A stretch of 64,000 nucleotides of DNA, taken from assembly GCA_937996625.1 (NCBI GenBank), contig CALKVA010000004.1:62001-126000 (forward strand). The letters run 5' to 3'. The notes below the pieces were generated by a model. It did not search any database. It saw nothing but the letters and a program-made list of their open reading frames with translations, and was not told the DNA's origin. The translations under genes were made by a program, and so were the position numbers. This DNA is from UBA5951 sp009936885. GTDB taxonomy: Bacteria > Pseudomonadota > Alphaproteobacteria > Puniceispirillales > Puniceispirillaceae. Positions 26,293 to 35,845 of this stretch are shown piece after piece (within the stretch, counting starts at the first letter, position 1; each line of letters begins with the position of its first letter).

Positions 26293-28884
26293 ATGAGCGA
26301 AGACACGAACAAGACCAAGACGTTAAATTTGTCAGGAACTGGCAAATTATCCCTTGGTGGTTTGGACTCCCCTCCTCGTCGAGGCACTGAAGTTAGTGCT
26401 AGAAGAGGCAAAACCGTGCAGGTGGAAGTGCGGCGCAAACGTGCGCCTGCTAGCCAGATACAAAGAACGCCTTCGGCATCACTAGGGCAGACACCACCAC
26501 CTCCTCCAGCGCCAGTATCAACACCTGTTGAAGTTGAGGCAGAAAGCCAGCCACATGATGGTCTTACGGCTACAGAACGCGCTAATCGTATAGCTGTTCT
26601 GAAGCAGGGTATTAAACGCTCTGAAGATTCTTTGGCTGCATTAAAAGAAGAAATAAAGAATTCAGGCTCAGCTGAAGCAGAAGGAACTGATGCATCAGAT
26701 GTAGCGACAAAAGAGCTGGAAAAAGAAGAAGATCGGTTATCCATAAGACGTCGTGCAGAATTAGCCGAGCTAGAAGAAATAGAAGCGCAATCAAGAGCCA
26801 AAAAAGAAGAAGAGCTTGCTAAAATTGAGGCTGAAAATCTAAAACGGCAACAATCAAATCCCGCACCTACTGATGTGGTTAAAGAAGCGCCTCAAACAAA
26901 ACGTCTTAACGAAGTTTTGTCGAACCGGCGTAAACGTGAAGATGATGTTGAACAGCCTCGCAGGTCTCCTGGTAGAATTCGTGAAGTTGATACAAGAAGA
27001 CAGAGTAAATTAACGATCTCAGAGGCGCTTTCAGGCGCAGAGGGTGGCAGACAGCGCTCTCTTGCTTCTGTTAGGCGACAGCGTGAAAAAGCGCGCATGC
27101 GTGAAGAAGCTCAGACTCAGGTAAAGCAGGTGAGAGATGTTATAATTCCAGATTCCATAACTGTATCTGAGTTAGCTAACAGAATGGCTGAGCGCGCTGC
27201 TGATGTTGTAAAAGAATTGATGAAGCAAGGTATAATGGTTACCGCTACCCAAACCATAGATGCTGAAACAGCAGAATTAGTAACAATAGAATTTGGTCAC
27301 AAAGCGCTTCGCGTCTCTGAATCAGATATTGAAATCGGCCTTTCAGGTGAGGCAGATTCAGAGGATAGCCTTAAGACTAGACCACCTGTTATTACGATTA
27401 TGGGGCATGTTGACCATGGCAAAACCAGCTTGCTGGATGCTATTCGAAAAACAGATGTAGCGGGCGGCGAGTCTGGCGGTATTACTCAGCATATTGGTGC
27501 CTATCAAATCAAGACGCAAGCTGATAACATTATTACGTTTATTGATACTCCTGGGCATGAAGCTTTCACTGAAATGCGATTACGCGGCGCCTCTACAACG
27601 GATATTGTTGTTCTTGTTGTGGCTGCGGATGACTCTGTAAAAGCGCAAACAATTGAAGCTATTAATCATGCAAAAGCTGCTAAATGCCCGATTATTGTCG
27701 CTGTAAATAAATGTGATAAGCCAGATGCGGACGCACAGCGTGTTAGAAGTGATTTACTTCAGTATGAAATTGTCACTGAGGATTTTGGTGGTGAAATTCA
27801 ATGTATTGATGTTTCAGCTCATACCGGGCAAGGCCTTGATAAGCTAGAGGATGCAATGATGCTTCAAGCAGAAATGCTGGAGCTAAAAGCAAATCCAGAA
27901 AGACCTGCAGAAGGTTCTGTTATTGAAGCAAAAGTAGAGCGCGGACGAGGCTCTGTTGCTACTGTATTAGTACGACGAGGAACGTTAAAGGTTGGAGACA
28001 TCTTTGTTGTCGGCGCAGAATATGGAAAGGTGCGTGCTCTTTTGAATGATAGAGGGGCAAATTTAAAAGAAGCCCTTCCAGGTCAACCAGTTGAGGTTCT
28101 CGGCTTGAATGGAACCCCAATGGCAGGGGATCAGATTGTTGTTGTTCAAACAGAATCACGGGCACGCGAAATTGCGGATTATCGTAGCAGACAAGCACGT
28201 GATAAAGAAGCAGCTGTTACAGCGCGCGGATCTGTTGAGCAAATGTTATCCGCAATTGCAGCAGGAGAGGCAGAAGAGCTTCCGGTAGTGATAAAAACAG
28301 ATGTTCATGGCTCGCTAGAGGCAATAAAAGTTGCTCTTGATAAGCTTGCAACAGAGCAAGTAAAGGTTCGTATTTTAACGGGCGGTGTGGGCGCATTATC
28401 TGAGTCAGATATCTCGCTTGCGGCGGCATCACAAGCAATTGTAGTAGGATTTAACGTTCGCGCTATTCCACAAGCACGCGATCTTGCACGCCGTGATGGG
28501 GTTGAGATTAGGTACCATTCCATCATTTATGAAGTAATAGACGAAATTAAACTGGCAATGGGCGGTCTATTAAGCCCAGATCAGCAAGAAGAATTTATCG
28601 GATATGCAGAAATCAGAGAAGTCTTCTCTGTATCAAAACTTGGAAAAGTCGCTGGTTGTTATGTGACTGAGGGCGTAATTCGCCGAGGATGTAAGGTGCG
28701 TCTGTTAAGAGATAATGTCGTAATTCATGAAGGCTCTCTCAAAACATTGAAGCGCTTTAAAGACGAAGTCAAAGAAGTGAAAGATGGAACTGAATGCGGT
28801 ATGGCATTTGATAATTATTCTGATATACAACAAGGCGATATGATCGAATGTTTCGAGGTAAAAGAGGTAGCACGCACGTTATAG
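26293..28884 (+). CDS. infB: Translation initiation factor IF-2
   Basis: GTPase delivering initiator tRNA to the 30S subunit. 863 aa. The N-terminal approximately 280 residues are a charged, low-complexity linker containing the alphaproteobacterial RRGKTVQVEVRRKR motif and a long Glu/Lys/Arg-rich, probably coiled-coil part (about 100-215). Then come the IF2-N domain (about 285-340), the G domain (G1 GHVDHGKTS, G3 DTPGHEAF, G4 NKCDKPDA; about 363-530), and the C-terminal beta-barrel and tRNA-binding domains. Part of the rimP-rpsO operon. Confidence 0.98.
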   Translation: MSEDTNKTKTLNLSGTGKLSLGGLDSPPRRGTEVSARRGKTVQVEVRRKRAPASQIQRTPSASLGQTPPPPPAPVSTPVEVEAESQPHDGLTATERANRIAVLKQGIKRSEDSLAALKEEIKNSGSAEAEGTDASDVATKELEKEEDRLSIRRRAELAELEEIEAQSRAKKEEELAKIEAENLKRQQSNPAPTDVVKEAPQTKRLNEVLSNRRKREDDVEQPRRSPGRIREVDTRRQSKLTISEALSGAEGGRQRSLASVRRQREKARMREEAQTQVKQVRDVIIPDSITVSELANRMAERAADVVKELMKQGIMVTATQTIDAETAELVTIEFGHKALRVSESDIEIGLSGEADSEDSLKTRPPVITIMGHVDHGKTSLLDAIRKTDVAGGESGGITQHIGAYQIKTQADNIITFIDTPGHEAFTEMRLRGASTTDIVVLVVAADDSVKAQTIEAINHAKAAKCPIIVAVNKCDKPDADAQRVRSDLLQYEIVTEDFGGEIQCIDVSAHTGQGLDKLEDAMMLQAEMLELKANPERPAEGSVIEAKVERGRGSVATVLVRRGTLKVGDIFVVGAEYGKVRALLNDRGANLKEALPGQPVEVLGLNGTPMAGDQIVVVQTESRAREIADYRSRQARDKEAAVTARGSVEQMLSAIAAGEAEELPVVIKTDVHGSLEAIKVALDKLATEQVKVRILTGGVGALSESDISLAAASQAIVVGFNVRAIPQARDLARRDGVEIRYHSIIYEVIDEIKLAMGGLLSPDQQEEFIGYAEIREVFSVSKLGKVAGCYVTEGVIRRGCKVRLLRDNVVIHEGSLKTLKRFKDEVKEVKDGTECGMAFDNYSDIQQGDMIECFEVKEVARTL

Positions 28885-28939
28885 TGTAGGGGCCAATGCT
28901 GAAATTAGAATTTGTTTTCTATAAGATTGGGCAAAGCAA

Positions 28940-29404
28940 ATGTCGAGAAAATCTAAAGCATCTACAAAACCACCAACTAAACGCCAGTTGCGTGTTGGCG
29001 AGGAAATTCGGCATAGTTTAGCAGGTATATTTATTAGACAAGATACCTATGTAGAAGAGCTCAGAGGCATTTCTATCACGGTAAGTGAAGTATCTGTTAG
29101 CCCTGATCTATCTAACGCTAGAGTTTTTGTCATGCCATTAGGTGGCGAGGATATAGAAACTATTCTTCCTGCCCTTAATAAAATGGCGCCATTTTTTGGG
29201 CATCACGTCTCTCAGAAGGTGCATCTAAGGCGTATGCCAAAACTGAAATTTTTGGTAGATGGGAGTTTTGATCATGTGGATAGAATTACATCATTATTCA
29301 ATAAATTGCCTGATCCTGAAAATGAGGATAATTCTATCAGCACTGATACTGAAATGCAGATAAACCTTCAAGCATACAGCTCATCTCAGATACCCGAATC
29401 ATAA
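28940..29404 (+). CDS. rbfA: 30S ribosome-binding factor A
   Basis: Cold-shock 30S maturation factor. 154 aa; the KH-type core is visible from RVGEEIRHSLAGIFIR through VSVSPDLSNARVFVMPLGG to VHLRRMPKLKFLVDGSFDH (about residues 17-115), followed by an acidic C-terminal tail of about 35 residues. Lies 55 bp after infB and 13 bp before truB. Confidence 0.95.
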   Translation: MSRKSKASTKPPTKRQLRVGEEIRHSLAGIFIRQDTYVEELRGISITVSEVSVSPDLSNARVFVMPLGGEDIETILPALNKMAPFFGHHVSQKVHLRRMPKLKFLVDGSFDHVDRITSLFNKLPDPENEDNSISTDTEMQINLQAYSSSQIPES

Positions 29405-29417
29405 GAGTAGATTAATT

Positions 29418-30332
29418 ATGTCATCTGCTAGTCCTATGATACATGGCTGGATAAATCTCGATAAACCTGTCGGAATAAGCTCTGCTAAAGCAGTAGCAAT
29501 TATTCGCAAGCACCTAAATTGTTCTAAAATAGGCCATGGAGGCACACTTGATCCGCTTGCAAGTGGGGTGTTGCCAATTGCACTTGGCGAAGCGACTAAA
29601 ACAGTCTCCTATGTGATGAATAGCGCAAAGACATATGAATTTACGCTTGTTTGGGGGAATGAGACATCAACTGACGATAGTGAGGGCTCCCCTACACTGG
29701 TTTCTGATAAAAGACCAACAAGAGAAGAAATTAACAGCTGCCTTAATGAATTTATGGGAGTAATAAAGCAAGCACCGCCTATTTATTCAGCTGTAAAAGT
29801 AAATGGCACGCGCGCTTATTCTATTGCGCGTTCGGCAGAAAAAAAAGGCGAAGATAGCCAATTAACATTAGAGCCTCGTGAGGTTATAATTCACGATTTG
29901 GTGCTTACATCGCTAAATCAAAACGAGGCTTCATTTACTGTTTTCTGTGGAAAAGGAACTTATATCCGCTCGTTAGGAAGGGATTTAGCCCGCAGATTAG
30001 GAACAGCTGGGCATATATCTGCGTTGAGGCGCCTTTCAGTAGGAAAATTCGACGTAAAAGATTCGATTTCACTGGATTTTTTGACAAGTTTGAGAGATAG
30101 TGCCTGCGCATATAAAAATGTAATTTCATTATTGACGGCGCTAGACGACATCCCGGCATTGTCAGTAACACCCGAAGATGCGGTGAGAATAAGAATGGGT
30201 CAACGTTTTCCATATTATCAGGAAGGCGCGATCAAAGACCAAGTATGTGTTGCCATTTGCGAGGGCGAAGCTGTTGCATTAATAACACTTGATTTGGGCG
30301 TTATTCATCCTGTTAGGGTATTCAACTTATAG
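29418..30332 (+). CDS. truB: tRNA pseudouridine(55) synthase
   Basis: Makes pseudouridine 55 in the T-loop of most tRNAs. 304 aa. The catalytic Asp is in GHGGTLDPLASGVLPIALG (about residues 39-57), preceded by GWINLDKPVGISSA. TruB motif III KGTYIRSLGRDLARRLG is near residue 180, and a small C-terminal PUA-like domain ends the protein. rpsO begins 24 bp later. Confidence 0.97.
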   Translation: MSSASPMIHGWINLDKPVGISSAKAVAIIRKHLNCSKIGHGGTLDPLASGVLPIALGEATKTVSYVMNSAKTYEFTLVWGNETSTDDSEGSPTLVSDKRPTREEINSCLNEFMGVIKQAPPIYSAVKVNGTRAYSIARSAEKKGEDSQLTLEPREVIIHDLVLTSLNQNEASFTVFCGKGTYIRSLGRDLARRLGTAGHISALRRLSVGKFDVKDSISLDFLTSLRDSACAYKNVISLLTALDDIPALSVTPEDAVRIRMGQRFPYYQEGAIKDQVCVAICEGEAVALITLDLGVIHPVRVFNL

Positions 30333-30356
30333 CCTATACGGCCAAGGAGGTAGTAG

Positions 30357-30626
30357 ATGTCGATAACAAAAGAAAAAACCGCAGAATTAGTAACAAAATT
30401 CGGCGCTAGCAATAATGATTCGGGCTCTGCTACTGTGCAAGTAGCTATTTTAACAGAACGCATTGCTAACTTAACAGAGCATTTGAAAATTCATAAGAAA
30501 GATTTTGGCTCTCGAAGAGGGTTGCTAATGATGGTTGGACAACGCCGTCATTTACTAGATTATATTAAATCGCGTAAAGAGAGCGATTATAAAGAGCTCA
30601 TTGCAACATTAGGTCTTCGCAGGTAA
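30357..30626 (+). CDS. rpsO: 30S ribosomal protein S15
   Basis: Primary 16S rRNA-binding protein, 89 aa, the standard length. HLKIHKKDFGSRRGLLMMVG and RRHLLDYIKSR are the conserved rRNA contacts. It has the strongest Shine-Dalgarno sequence I noticed in this window, AAGGAGGT at 30344-30351, 5 bp before the ATG, as suits a high-output ribosomal gene at the end of a long operon. Followed by a candidate terminator and 339 bp of non-coding DNA before pnp. Confidence 0.98.
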   Translation: MSITKEKTAELVTKFGASNNDSGSATVQVAILTERIANLTEHLKIHKKDFGSRRGLLMMVGQRRHLLDYIKSRKESDYKELIATLGLRR

Positions 30627-30965
30627 TTCTGCTACACTTCTAATGATGGTGATTTCTGAGCGAACTTTATAAAACAAAAGCAAACCTGCTTAATTTATAA
30701 GGAGGCTTTTTTGTTGTTGCAATTCAATATTTACCATGTCATACAGCCCAAACACAAACTTAATTATTCGCCGCAAAAGATGGAGAGTTGCGGAAGCTTG
30801 AACGCGCAAGCATTTTGAACAGCCAGACAGAGATTGTTGTTCAGTTTGATTCCCACTTTGATTTTAGAATTTTAATTCGAAACCACAGGGACTTCTCTCA
30901 GGTTTTCACGAACCTCAGCCGGTTAATTGTATAGTGGCTATAATGATGAACGAACGGAGTTATGA
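30627..30965 (+). other. Non-coding rpsO-pnp spacer with hairpins
   Basis: No convincing gene in these 339 bp. Besides the candidate terminator it holds two short perfect inverted repeats: GCTTG-AACGCG-CAAGC (30796-30811) and AGGTT-TTCACG-AACCT (30900-30915). In E. coli the pnp leader is folded into a stem cut by RNase III and autoregulated by PNPase; the long leader here is in the right place for similar control, but I cannot show that a long double-stranded stem forms. Confidence 0.5.
30676..30712 (+). terminator. Candidate terminator after rpsO
   Basis: AAAAGC (30676-30681) pairs with GCTTTT (30705-30710), and CCT (30685-30687) with AGG (30700-30702) across a small internal loop; six T end the structure. 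It is a modest hairpin, 49 bp after the rpsO stop, so it may be a partial terminator or a processing site allowing some read-through into pnp. Confidence 0.4.
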
Positions 30966-33098
30966 ATGTTCACAATCTATAAAAAAGAATTTCAATGGGG
31001 TGACAAGACTGTTGTAATAGAAACAGGAAAAATAGCCAGACAAGCAGATGGTGCTGTTTTAGTCTCTATGGGTCAAACAACGGTTTTATGTACAGCGGTT
31101 GCCGCAAAATCAGCAAAGCCTGGGCAGGATTTCTTCCCTTTAACTGTAAATTATCAAGAAAAAGCATTTGCAGCAGGGAAAATCCCTGGGGGTTTTTTTA
31201 AGAGAGAAGGGCGTCCTTCTGAAAATGAAACGCTGATATGCAGATTAATTGACAGACCTATAAGGCCATTATTTCCCAAAGAATTTAAGTGTGAGACACA
31301 GGTAATATGTACTGTCCTGTCGCATGATATGGAAAATGTTCCAGATATCGTAGCTATGATAGGAGCTTCCGCGGCGCTTACAATATCAGGCGTTCCATTC
31401 TTTGGCCCTATCGGCGCGGCTCGCGTGGGATTAATTGAGGGTGACTTTATTTTAAATCCAACAATCACCCAGATGGAAACCTCTACCTTAGATCTTGTTA
31501 TGGCGGGAACTTCTGAAGGTGTTTTGATGGTTGAATCAGAAGCGAGTGAATTATCTGAAAAAGTAATGCTAGATGCTGTTAATTTTGGACATGAGCAAAT
31601 TCAAACAGCGATTAATGCGATAATTGAATTAGCAGAATCAGCTGCTAAAGAGCCACGGGATCTGCCACAAGAAGCACCTGAAGCTGAAGCGATGAGAAAC
31701 ACCCTATCTAGCTTGAAGTCTGAGGTCGAACAAGCCTATGCAATTTCTGATAAATCAGAAAGACAAGGGGCACTATCTGGCATTAAAGAAAAAGCAGTTG
31801 AACTTGCGGGCGCAGAGGCTGACGGCGTATTAGTTGGCGGTATCATGAAAGAGCTTGAGGCAAATGTTGTGCGCTCTGCTATTCTGAAAACGGGAAAGCG
31901 TATTGATGGGCGTGATACAAAAACAGTCCGTCCAATTGTTGCTGAGGTTGGATTATTGCCAAGGACACATGGGTCAGCATTATTTACAAGAGGCGAGACA
32001 CAAGCCTTAGCGGTAACCACGCTTGGTACGGGTCAGGATGAGCAAATCATTGATTCACTTGAAGGAGAATCACGTTCTAGATTTATGCTGCATTATAACT
32101 TCCCGCCCTATTCTGTAGGTGAAGCAGGCAGGGTTGGAAGCCCGGGCAGGCGTGAAATAGGACATGGTAAGCTTGCTTGGCGAGCAATACATCCAGTTCT
32201 TCCAGAAAAAGAGGAATTTCCATATACGCTTCGAACTGTATCAGAGGTAACCGAATCAAACGGTTCATCCTCCATGGCAACTGTCTGTGGAACATCGCTT
32301 TCTATGATGGATGCTGGCGTTCCGTTGAAGCGTCCTGTTGCTGGTATTGCAATGGGATTAATTAAGGAAGATGATTCTTTTGCTGTATTATCAGACATAC
32401 TTGGCGATGAAGATCATTTAGGGGATATGGACTTTAAAGTAGCTGGCACGCAAGACGGAATCACGTCGCTCCAGATGGATATAAAAATCACATCGATAAC
32501 AGCTGAGATTATGGAAATAGCGCTAGATCAAGCAAAAGATGGCCGATTACACATTCTAGGAGAAATGAGCAAGGCTCTTAATACTGCTAGAGACAATCTG
32601 GCGGATAGTGCACCTAAGATTACGACTTTAAAAATACCAGTAGATAAAATCAGAGATATTATCGGCCCAGGCGGTAAAATTATCAGAGAAATATGTGAGC
32701 AAACAGGTGCCAAAATTGATATTGAAGATGATGGTACGGTATCAATTGCAGCTTCCTCACAAGAATCTTCTGATGCTGCAATCAGCCGCGTTAAGGATAT
32801 AGTAGCCGAACCAGAGCTTGGTGAAATTTACACTGGTAGCGTTGTGAAAACAGTCGATTTTGGCGCGTTTGTTAATTTCCTTGGACCAAAAGACGGGCTT
32901 GTTCACATCTCAGAAATGCGCGAAGAGCGTGTTTCCAAAACAACAGATGTGTGTAAAGAAGGTGATAGCGTAAAAGTCAAAGTCATTGGTTTTGATGATA
33001 GAGGAAAAGTTAAATTATCGATGAAGAGAGTAGACCAAGAAACAGGCGCAGATCTAGAAGCTGTTTCTAATGATTCAGAAGAAGAGGCATCTGAATAA
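30966..33098 (+). CDS. pnp: Polyribonucleotide nucleotidyltransferase (PNPase)
   Basis: 3'-5' phosphorolytic exoribonuclease of RNA decay. 710 aa: two RNase PH-like domains (about 10-230 and 310-545) separated by an alpha-helical domain, a KH domain (IIGPGGKIIREICEQTGA, about residue 562) and an S1 domain (GEIYTGSVVKTVDFGAFV, about residue 620), then a short acidic tail. Ribosome binding site GGAG precedes the ATG. Follows rpsO as in most proteobacteria; a bidirectional terminator separates it from convergent fabI. Confidence 0.98.
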   Translation: MFTIYKKEFQWGDKTVVIETGKIARQADGAVLVSMGQTTVLCTAVAAKSAKPGQDFFPLTVNYQEKAFAAGKIPGGFFKREGRPSENETLICRLIDRPIRPLFPKEFKCETQVICTVLSHDMENVPDIVAMIGASAALTISGVPFFGPIGAARVGLIEGDFILNPTITQMETSTLDLVMAGTSEGVLMVESEASELSEKVMLDAVNFGHEQIQTAINAIIELAESAAKEPRDLPQEAPEAEAMRNTLSSLKSEVEQAYAISDKSERQGALSGIKEKAVELAGAEADGVLVGGIMKELEANVVRSAILKTGKRIDGRDTKTVRPIVAEVGLLPRTHGSALFTRGETQALAVTTLGTGQDEQIIDSLEGESRSRFMLHYNFPPYSVGEAGRVGSPGRREIGHGKLAWRAIHPVLPEKEEFPYTLRTVSEVTESNGSSSMATVCGTSLSMMDAGVPLKRPVAGIAMGLIKEDDSFAVLSDILGDEDHLGDMDFKVAGTQDGITSLQMDIKITSITAEIMEIALDQAKDGRLHILGEMSKALNTARDNLADSAPKITTLKIPVDKIRDIIGPGGKIIREICEQTGAKIDIEDDGTVSIAASSQESSDAAISRVKDIVAEPELGEIYTGSVVKTVDFGAFVNFLGPKDGLVHISEMREERVSKTTDVCKEGDSVKVKVIGFDDRGKVKLSMKRVDQETGADLEAVSNDSEEEASE

Positions 33099-33130
33099 TA
33101 TATTCTTTTTGTGAAAAACTTAAAAAATAC

Positions 33131-33156
33131 AAAGCCAGCTTTCATGCTGGCTTTTT
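33131..33156 (+). terminator. Bidirectional terminator between pnp and fabI
   Basis: AAAGCCAGC (33131-33139), loop TTTCAT, GCTGGCTTT (33146-33154) followed by more T; the complementary strand also shows a T-rich tract after the stem. A nine-pair stem placed between two convergent genes, so it can stop both transcripts. Confidence 0.9.
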
Positions 33157-33190
33157 CTTGCGCAAGATTTAAAAAGATAATTCAATAACC

Positions 33191-33973
33191 CTAAACATCA
33201 CTTGGTGGCACGCCTACATTGTTAAAGCCGCCATCTACATAATGAATTTCCCCTGTCACACCGCTTGCAAGATCTGATATTAAATAACAGCCTGCGCCGC
33301 CAACTTCAAATATGTCAGGATTTCTTCCCAAAGGTGCATTTTTCTCGCTATGACGGAAAATACTGCGCGAGCCGCTTATGGCTGCACCAGCAAGTGTTTT
33401 CATTGGTCCAGCAGAGAGACCATTAACTCTTATATTTCGGCCGCCAAGATCAACAGCCAGATATCGCACGGATGCTTCAAGAGCTGCTTTTGCAACCCCC
33501 ATTACGTTATAATTCGGAGTGGTTCTAACACTTCCCAAATAACTCAATGTAAGAAGCGAGCTACCATTTGGCATCATTGGAGCAGATGCTTGCGCCAATT
33601 CAGTAAAGGAAAAGGCAGAGATCAACATGGTCTGCCTGAAATTCTGTCGTGACGTATTAAAATAAGCGCCGCTTAATTCTTGTTTATCTGAAAACCCAAC
33701 TGCGTGAACTACAAAATCCACCTCTGACCAATGCGTTGATAGCTGTTCCATCGCTTTTTTAGCAGACGCTTCTTCACTTAGATCACACGGTATCATAATT
33801 TCCGATTTGACTGATTCTGCAAGAGGCGCAATTCGTTTCTCAAAGGCTGGTATTTGATAGGTAAAGGCTAGTTCAGCGCCTAAATCAGACGCTTTTTTGG
33901 CAATGCCCCATGCGGCAGATCTCTCATTCGCCACACCTACTATTAATCCACGTTTGCCAGATAAAATCGTCAT
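33191..33973 (-). CDS. fabI: Enoyl-[acyl-carrier-protein] reductase FabI
   Basis: NADH-dependent last step of the fatty-acid elongation cycle. 260 aa, SDR fold with N-terminal GLIVGVANERSAAWGIAK (nucleotide binding, FabI-type) and the catalytic Tyr-X6-Lys in PNYNVMGVAKAALE. Transcribed after fabB on the minus strand with a 35-bp gap, so probably in one fabA-fabB-fabI unit. FabI of this type is the usual triclosan target; no other enoyl reductase is in the window. Confidence 0.96.
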   Translation of the reverse strand: MTILSGKRGLIVGVANERSAAWGIAKKASDLGAELAFTYQIPAFEKRIAPLAESVKSEIMIPCDLSEEASAKKAMEQLSTHWSEVDFVVHAVGFSDKQELSGAYFNTSRQNFRQTMLISAFSFTELAQASAPMMPNGSSLLTLSYLGSVRTTPNYNVMGVAKAALEASVRYLAVDLGGRNIRVNGLSAGPMKTLAGAAISGSRSIFRHSEKNAPLGRNPDIFEVGGAGCYLISDLASGVTGEIHYVDGGFNNVGVPPSDV

Positions 33974-34008
33974 GCCTATTTATCTATCCTTTTATTTATC
34001 CGTGTATT

Positions 34009-35247
34009 TTAGCTATGTAATTTAGCCAAAGCAATCGTTGCATTTGTGCCACCAAATCCAAAAGAGTTTGATAATGCAACAGGAATATCTATATCATCAA
34101 GACGCTCAGCAACTACTGGCAAATTTCCTATTTCGGGGTCAGGGGTTTTTATATTAGCAGATGCAGCGATGAAATTATGTTGCATCATTAATAATGTGTA
34201 GATTACTTCTTGCACACCTGTAGCCCCAAGTGAATGACCTGTTAATGATTTAGTTGAGGAAAGATAAGGTAGTTTTCCAAGTGGCGTGAATACCTCGCTA
34301 ACAGCTGCCAGCTCTTTGGCATCTCCTGTTGGCGTGGAAGTGCCATGCGCGTTGATATAAACTACATCTTCTGGCAGACCATTACCATTAAACCCTTCTA
34401 ATGCTAATTGCATGCATCTGACCGCGCCTTCTCCAGACGGGGCAACCATGTCATACCCATCAGAGTTAGCGCCATACCCAACGATTTCTGCATATATATT
34501 TGCGCCTCTTGCTTTGGCGTGCTCATACTCTTCCAAAACAATCATTCCGCCGCCACCTGCAATCACAAACCCATCTCTTTCAGAATCATATGCACGGCTT
34601 GCTAGATGCGGGGTATTGTTATATTTAGACGACATTGCGCCCATTGCATCAAATAAAGATGATAAGGACCAGTCTAATTCCTCTCCGCCACCAGCAAAAA
34701 CAATATCTTGCATTCCGTATCTGATGGCATCAGTACCAGCGGAAATGCAATGCGCTGAGGTTGAACAGGCTGAGGTGATGGAATAGTTTACCCCTTTAAT
34801 TTTAAAGAAAGTCGCAATACAGGCAGACACAGTAGAAGACATACATCTTGGTACCATGTAAGGACCAATGCGTTTCGGGCCTTTTTCGCGTGTGATATCT
34901 GCTGCTTGCACAAGGTTTGCTGTAGAAGGGCCTCCAGAGCCAGCAATTAATCCTGTGCGCGGGTTTGATATATCGCTTTCCTCAAGACCAGAATCTGATA
35001 TTGCCTGTTCCATTGATAAAACCGCATATGCAGAGCCCTCGCCCATAAAGCGCATTTGTTTTCTGTCAATATGCTCGCTTACATCCATTTTTACAGAGCC
35101 CTTTACTTGAGAGCGAAAGCCAAGCTCTGCATATTCAGGGGCAGCGACTATTCCAGAAGTGCCATTCATTAATGATGTGCGCACCTCTTCTGCATTGTTG
35201 CCGATAGACGAGACAACCCCAATTCCTGTAATAACAACTCTTCTCAT
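34009..35247 (-). CDS. fabB: 3-oxoacyl-ACP synthase I (FabB)
   Basis: Condensing enzyme that elongates the cis-3-decenoyl intermediate made by FabA, needed for unsaturated fatty acids. 412 aa; catalytic Cys in SITSACSTSAHCI (about residue 165), His in NAHGTSTPTGDAKE and in KSLTGHSLGATG. The close pairing with fabA (2-bp gap) identifies it as FabB instead of FabF. Starts MRRVVITGIGVVSSIG, the typical KAS N-terminus. Confidence 0.96.
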   Translation of the reverse strand: MRRVVITGIGVVSSIGNNAEEVRTSLMNGTSGIVAAPEYAELGFRSQVKGSVKMDVSEHIDRKQMRFMGEGSAYAVLSMEQAISDSGLEESDISNPRTGLIAGSGGPSTANLVQAADITREKGPKRIGPYMVPRCMSSTVSACIATFFKIKGVNYSITSACSTSAHCISAGTDAIRYGMQDIVFAGGGEELDWSLSSLFDAMGAMSSKYNNTPHLASRAYDSERDGFVIAGGGGMIVLEEYEHAKARGANIYAEIVGYGANSDGYDMVAPSGEGAVRCMQLALEGFNGNGLPEDVVYINAHGTSTPTGDAKELAAVSEVFTPLGKLPYLSSTKSLTGHSLGATGVQEVIYTLLMMQHNFIAASANIKTPDPEIGNLPVVAERLDDIDIPVALSNSFGFGGTNATIALAKLHS

Positions 35248-35249
35248 AA

Positions 35250-35765
35250 TTATGTCTCCACTCTAAATAGACCTACCCGTATATCTTCTGCCTCAAATAC
35301 AGACTCGCCATCGCATAACACTTCACCATCTGCAATTCCTAACACAAGTTTGCGGAGAATCACTCGTTTCATATGAAGCTTAAATGTAAGTCTCTTAGCG
35401 GTTGGCAAGATTTGGCCTGAAAATTTAACCTGTCCAACAGATATAGCGCGTCCTCTGCCAAGGCCACCTGCCCATCCAAGATAAAAACCGACTAATTGCC
35501 AAAGTGCATCCATTCCAAGGCAACCTGGCATTACCGGGTCATTTTCAAAATGACATTCAAAAAACCAAAGGTCTGGAGAAATATCAAATTCTGCAATAAT
35601 TTCACCTTTATCAAAATTACCGCCAGTATCTGAAATGGATGTGATCCTGTCACACATCAGCATTGGCGGCATAGGCAATTGTGGGTTGCCAGGCCCAAAT
35701 AATTCACCTTTCGCGCATAAAATTAAATCGTCATAAGAAAAACTTGATTGTTGGGTGGGAGTCAT
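35250..35765 (-). CDS. fabA: 3-hydroxydecanoyl-ACP dehydratase/isomerase
   Basis: Dehydrates 3-hydroxydecanoyl-ACP and isomerises trans-2 to cis-3-decenoyl-ACP, the branch point to unsaturated fatty acids. 171 aa, the usual length. Active-site His72 in WFFECHFENDPVMPG and Asp86 in CLGMDALWQ correspond to E. coli His70 and Asp84. Its ribosome binding site AAGGA abuts a perfect 14-bp palindrome (35775-35788), a likely operator. First gene of fabA-fabB(-fabI). Confidence 0.97.
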   Translation of the reverse strand: MTPTQQSSFSYDDLILCAKGELFGPGNPQLPMPPMLMCDRITSISDTGGNFDKGEIIAEFDISPDLWFFECHFENDPVMPGCLGMDALWQLVGFYLGWAGGLGRGRAISVGQVKFSGQILPTAKRLTFKLHMKRVILRKLVLGIADGEVLCDGESVFEAEDIRVGLFRVET

Positions 35766-35774
35766 TTTCGTTCC

Positions 35775-35788
35775 TTACTGATCAGTAA
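35775..35788 (-). promoter_or_regulatory. Perfect 14-bp palindrome at the fabA start, probable operator
   Basis: TTACTGATCAGTAA reads the same on both strands and ends 10 bp before the fabA ATG, next to its Shine-Dalgarno sequence. Its size and symmetry suit a TetR- or GntR-like dimeric repressor (fatty-acid genes are controlled by FabR, FadR or DesT in other proteobacteria), but the protein is not identified here. Confidence 0.6.
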
Positions 35789-35845
35789 TGTTTAGATTTT
35801 ACTAGCTTAGGCTAAAATTACCTGTAAATGGCAGTTTAAAAGACT

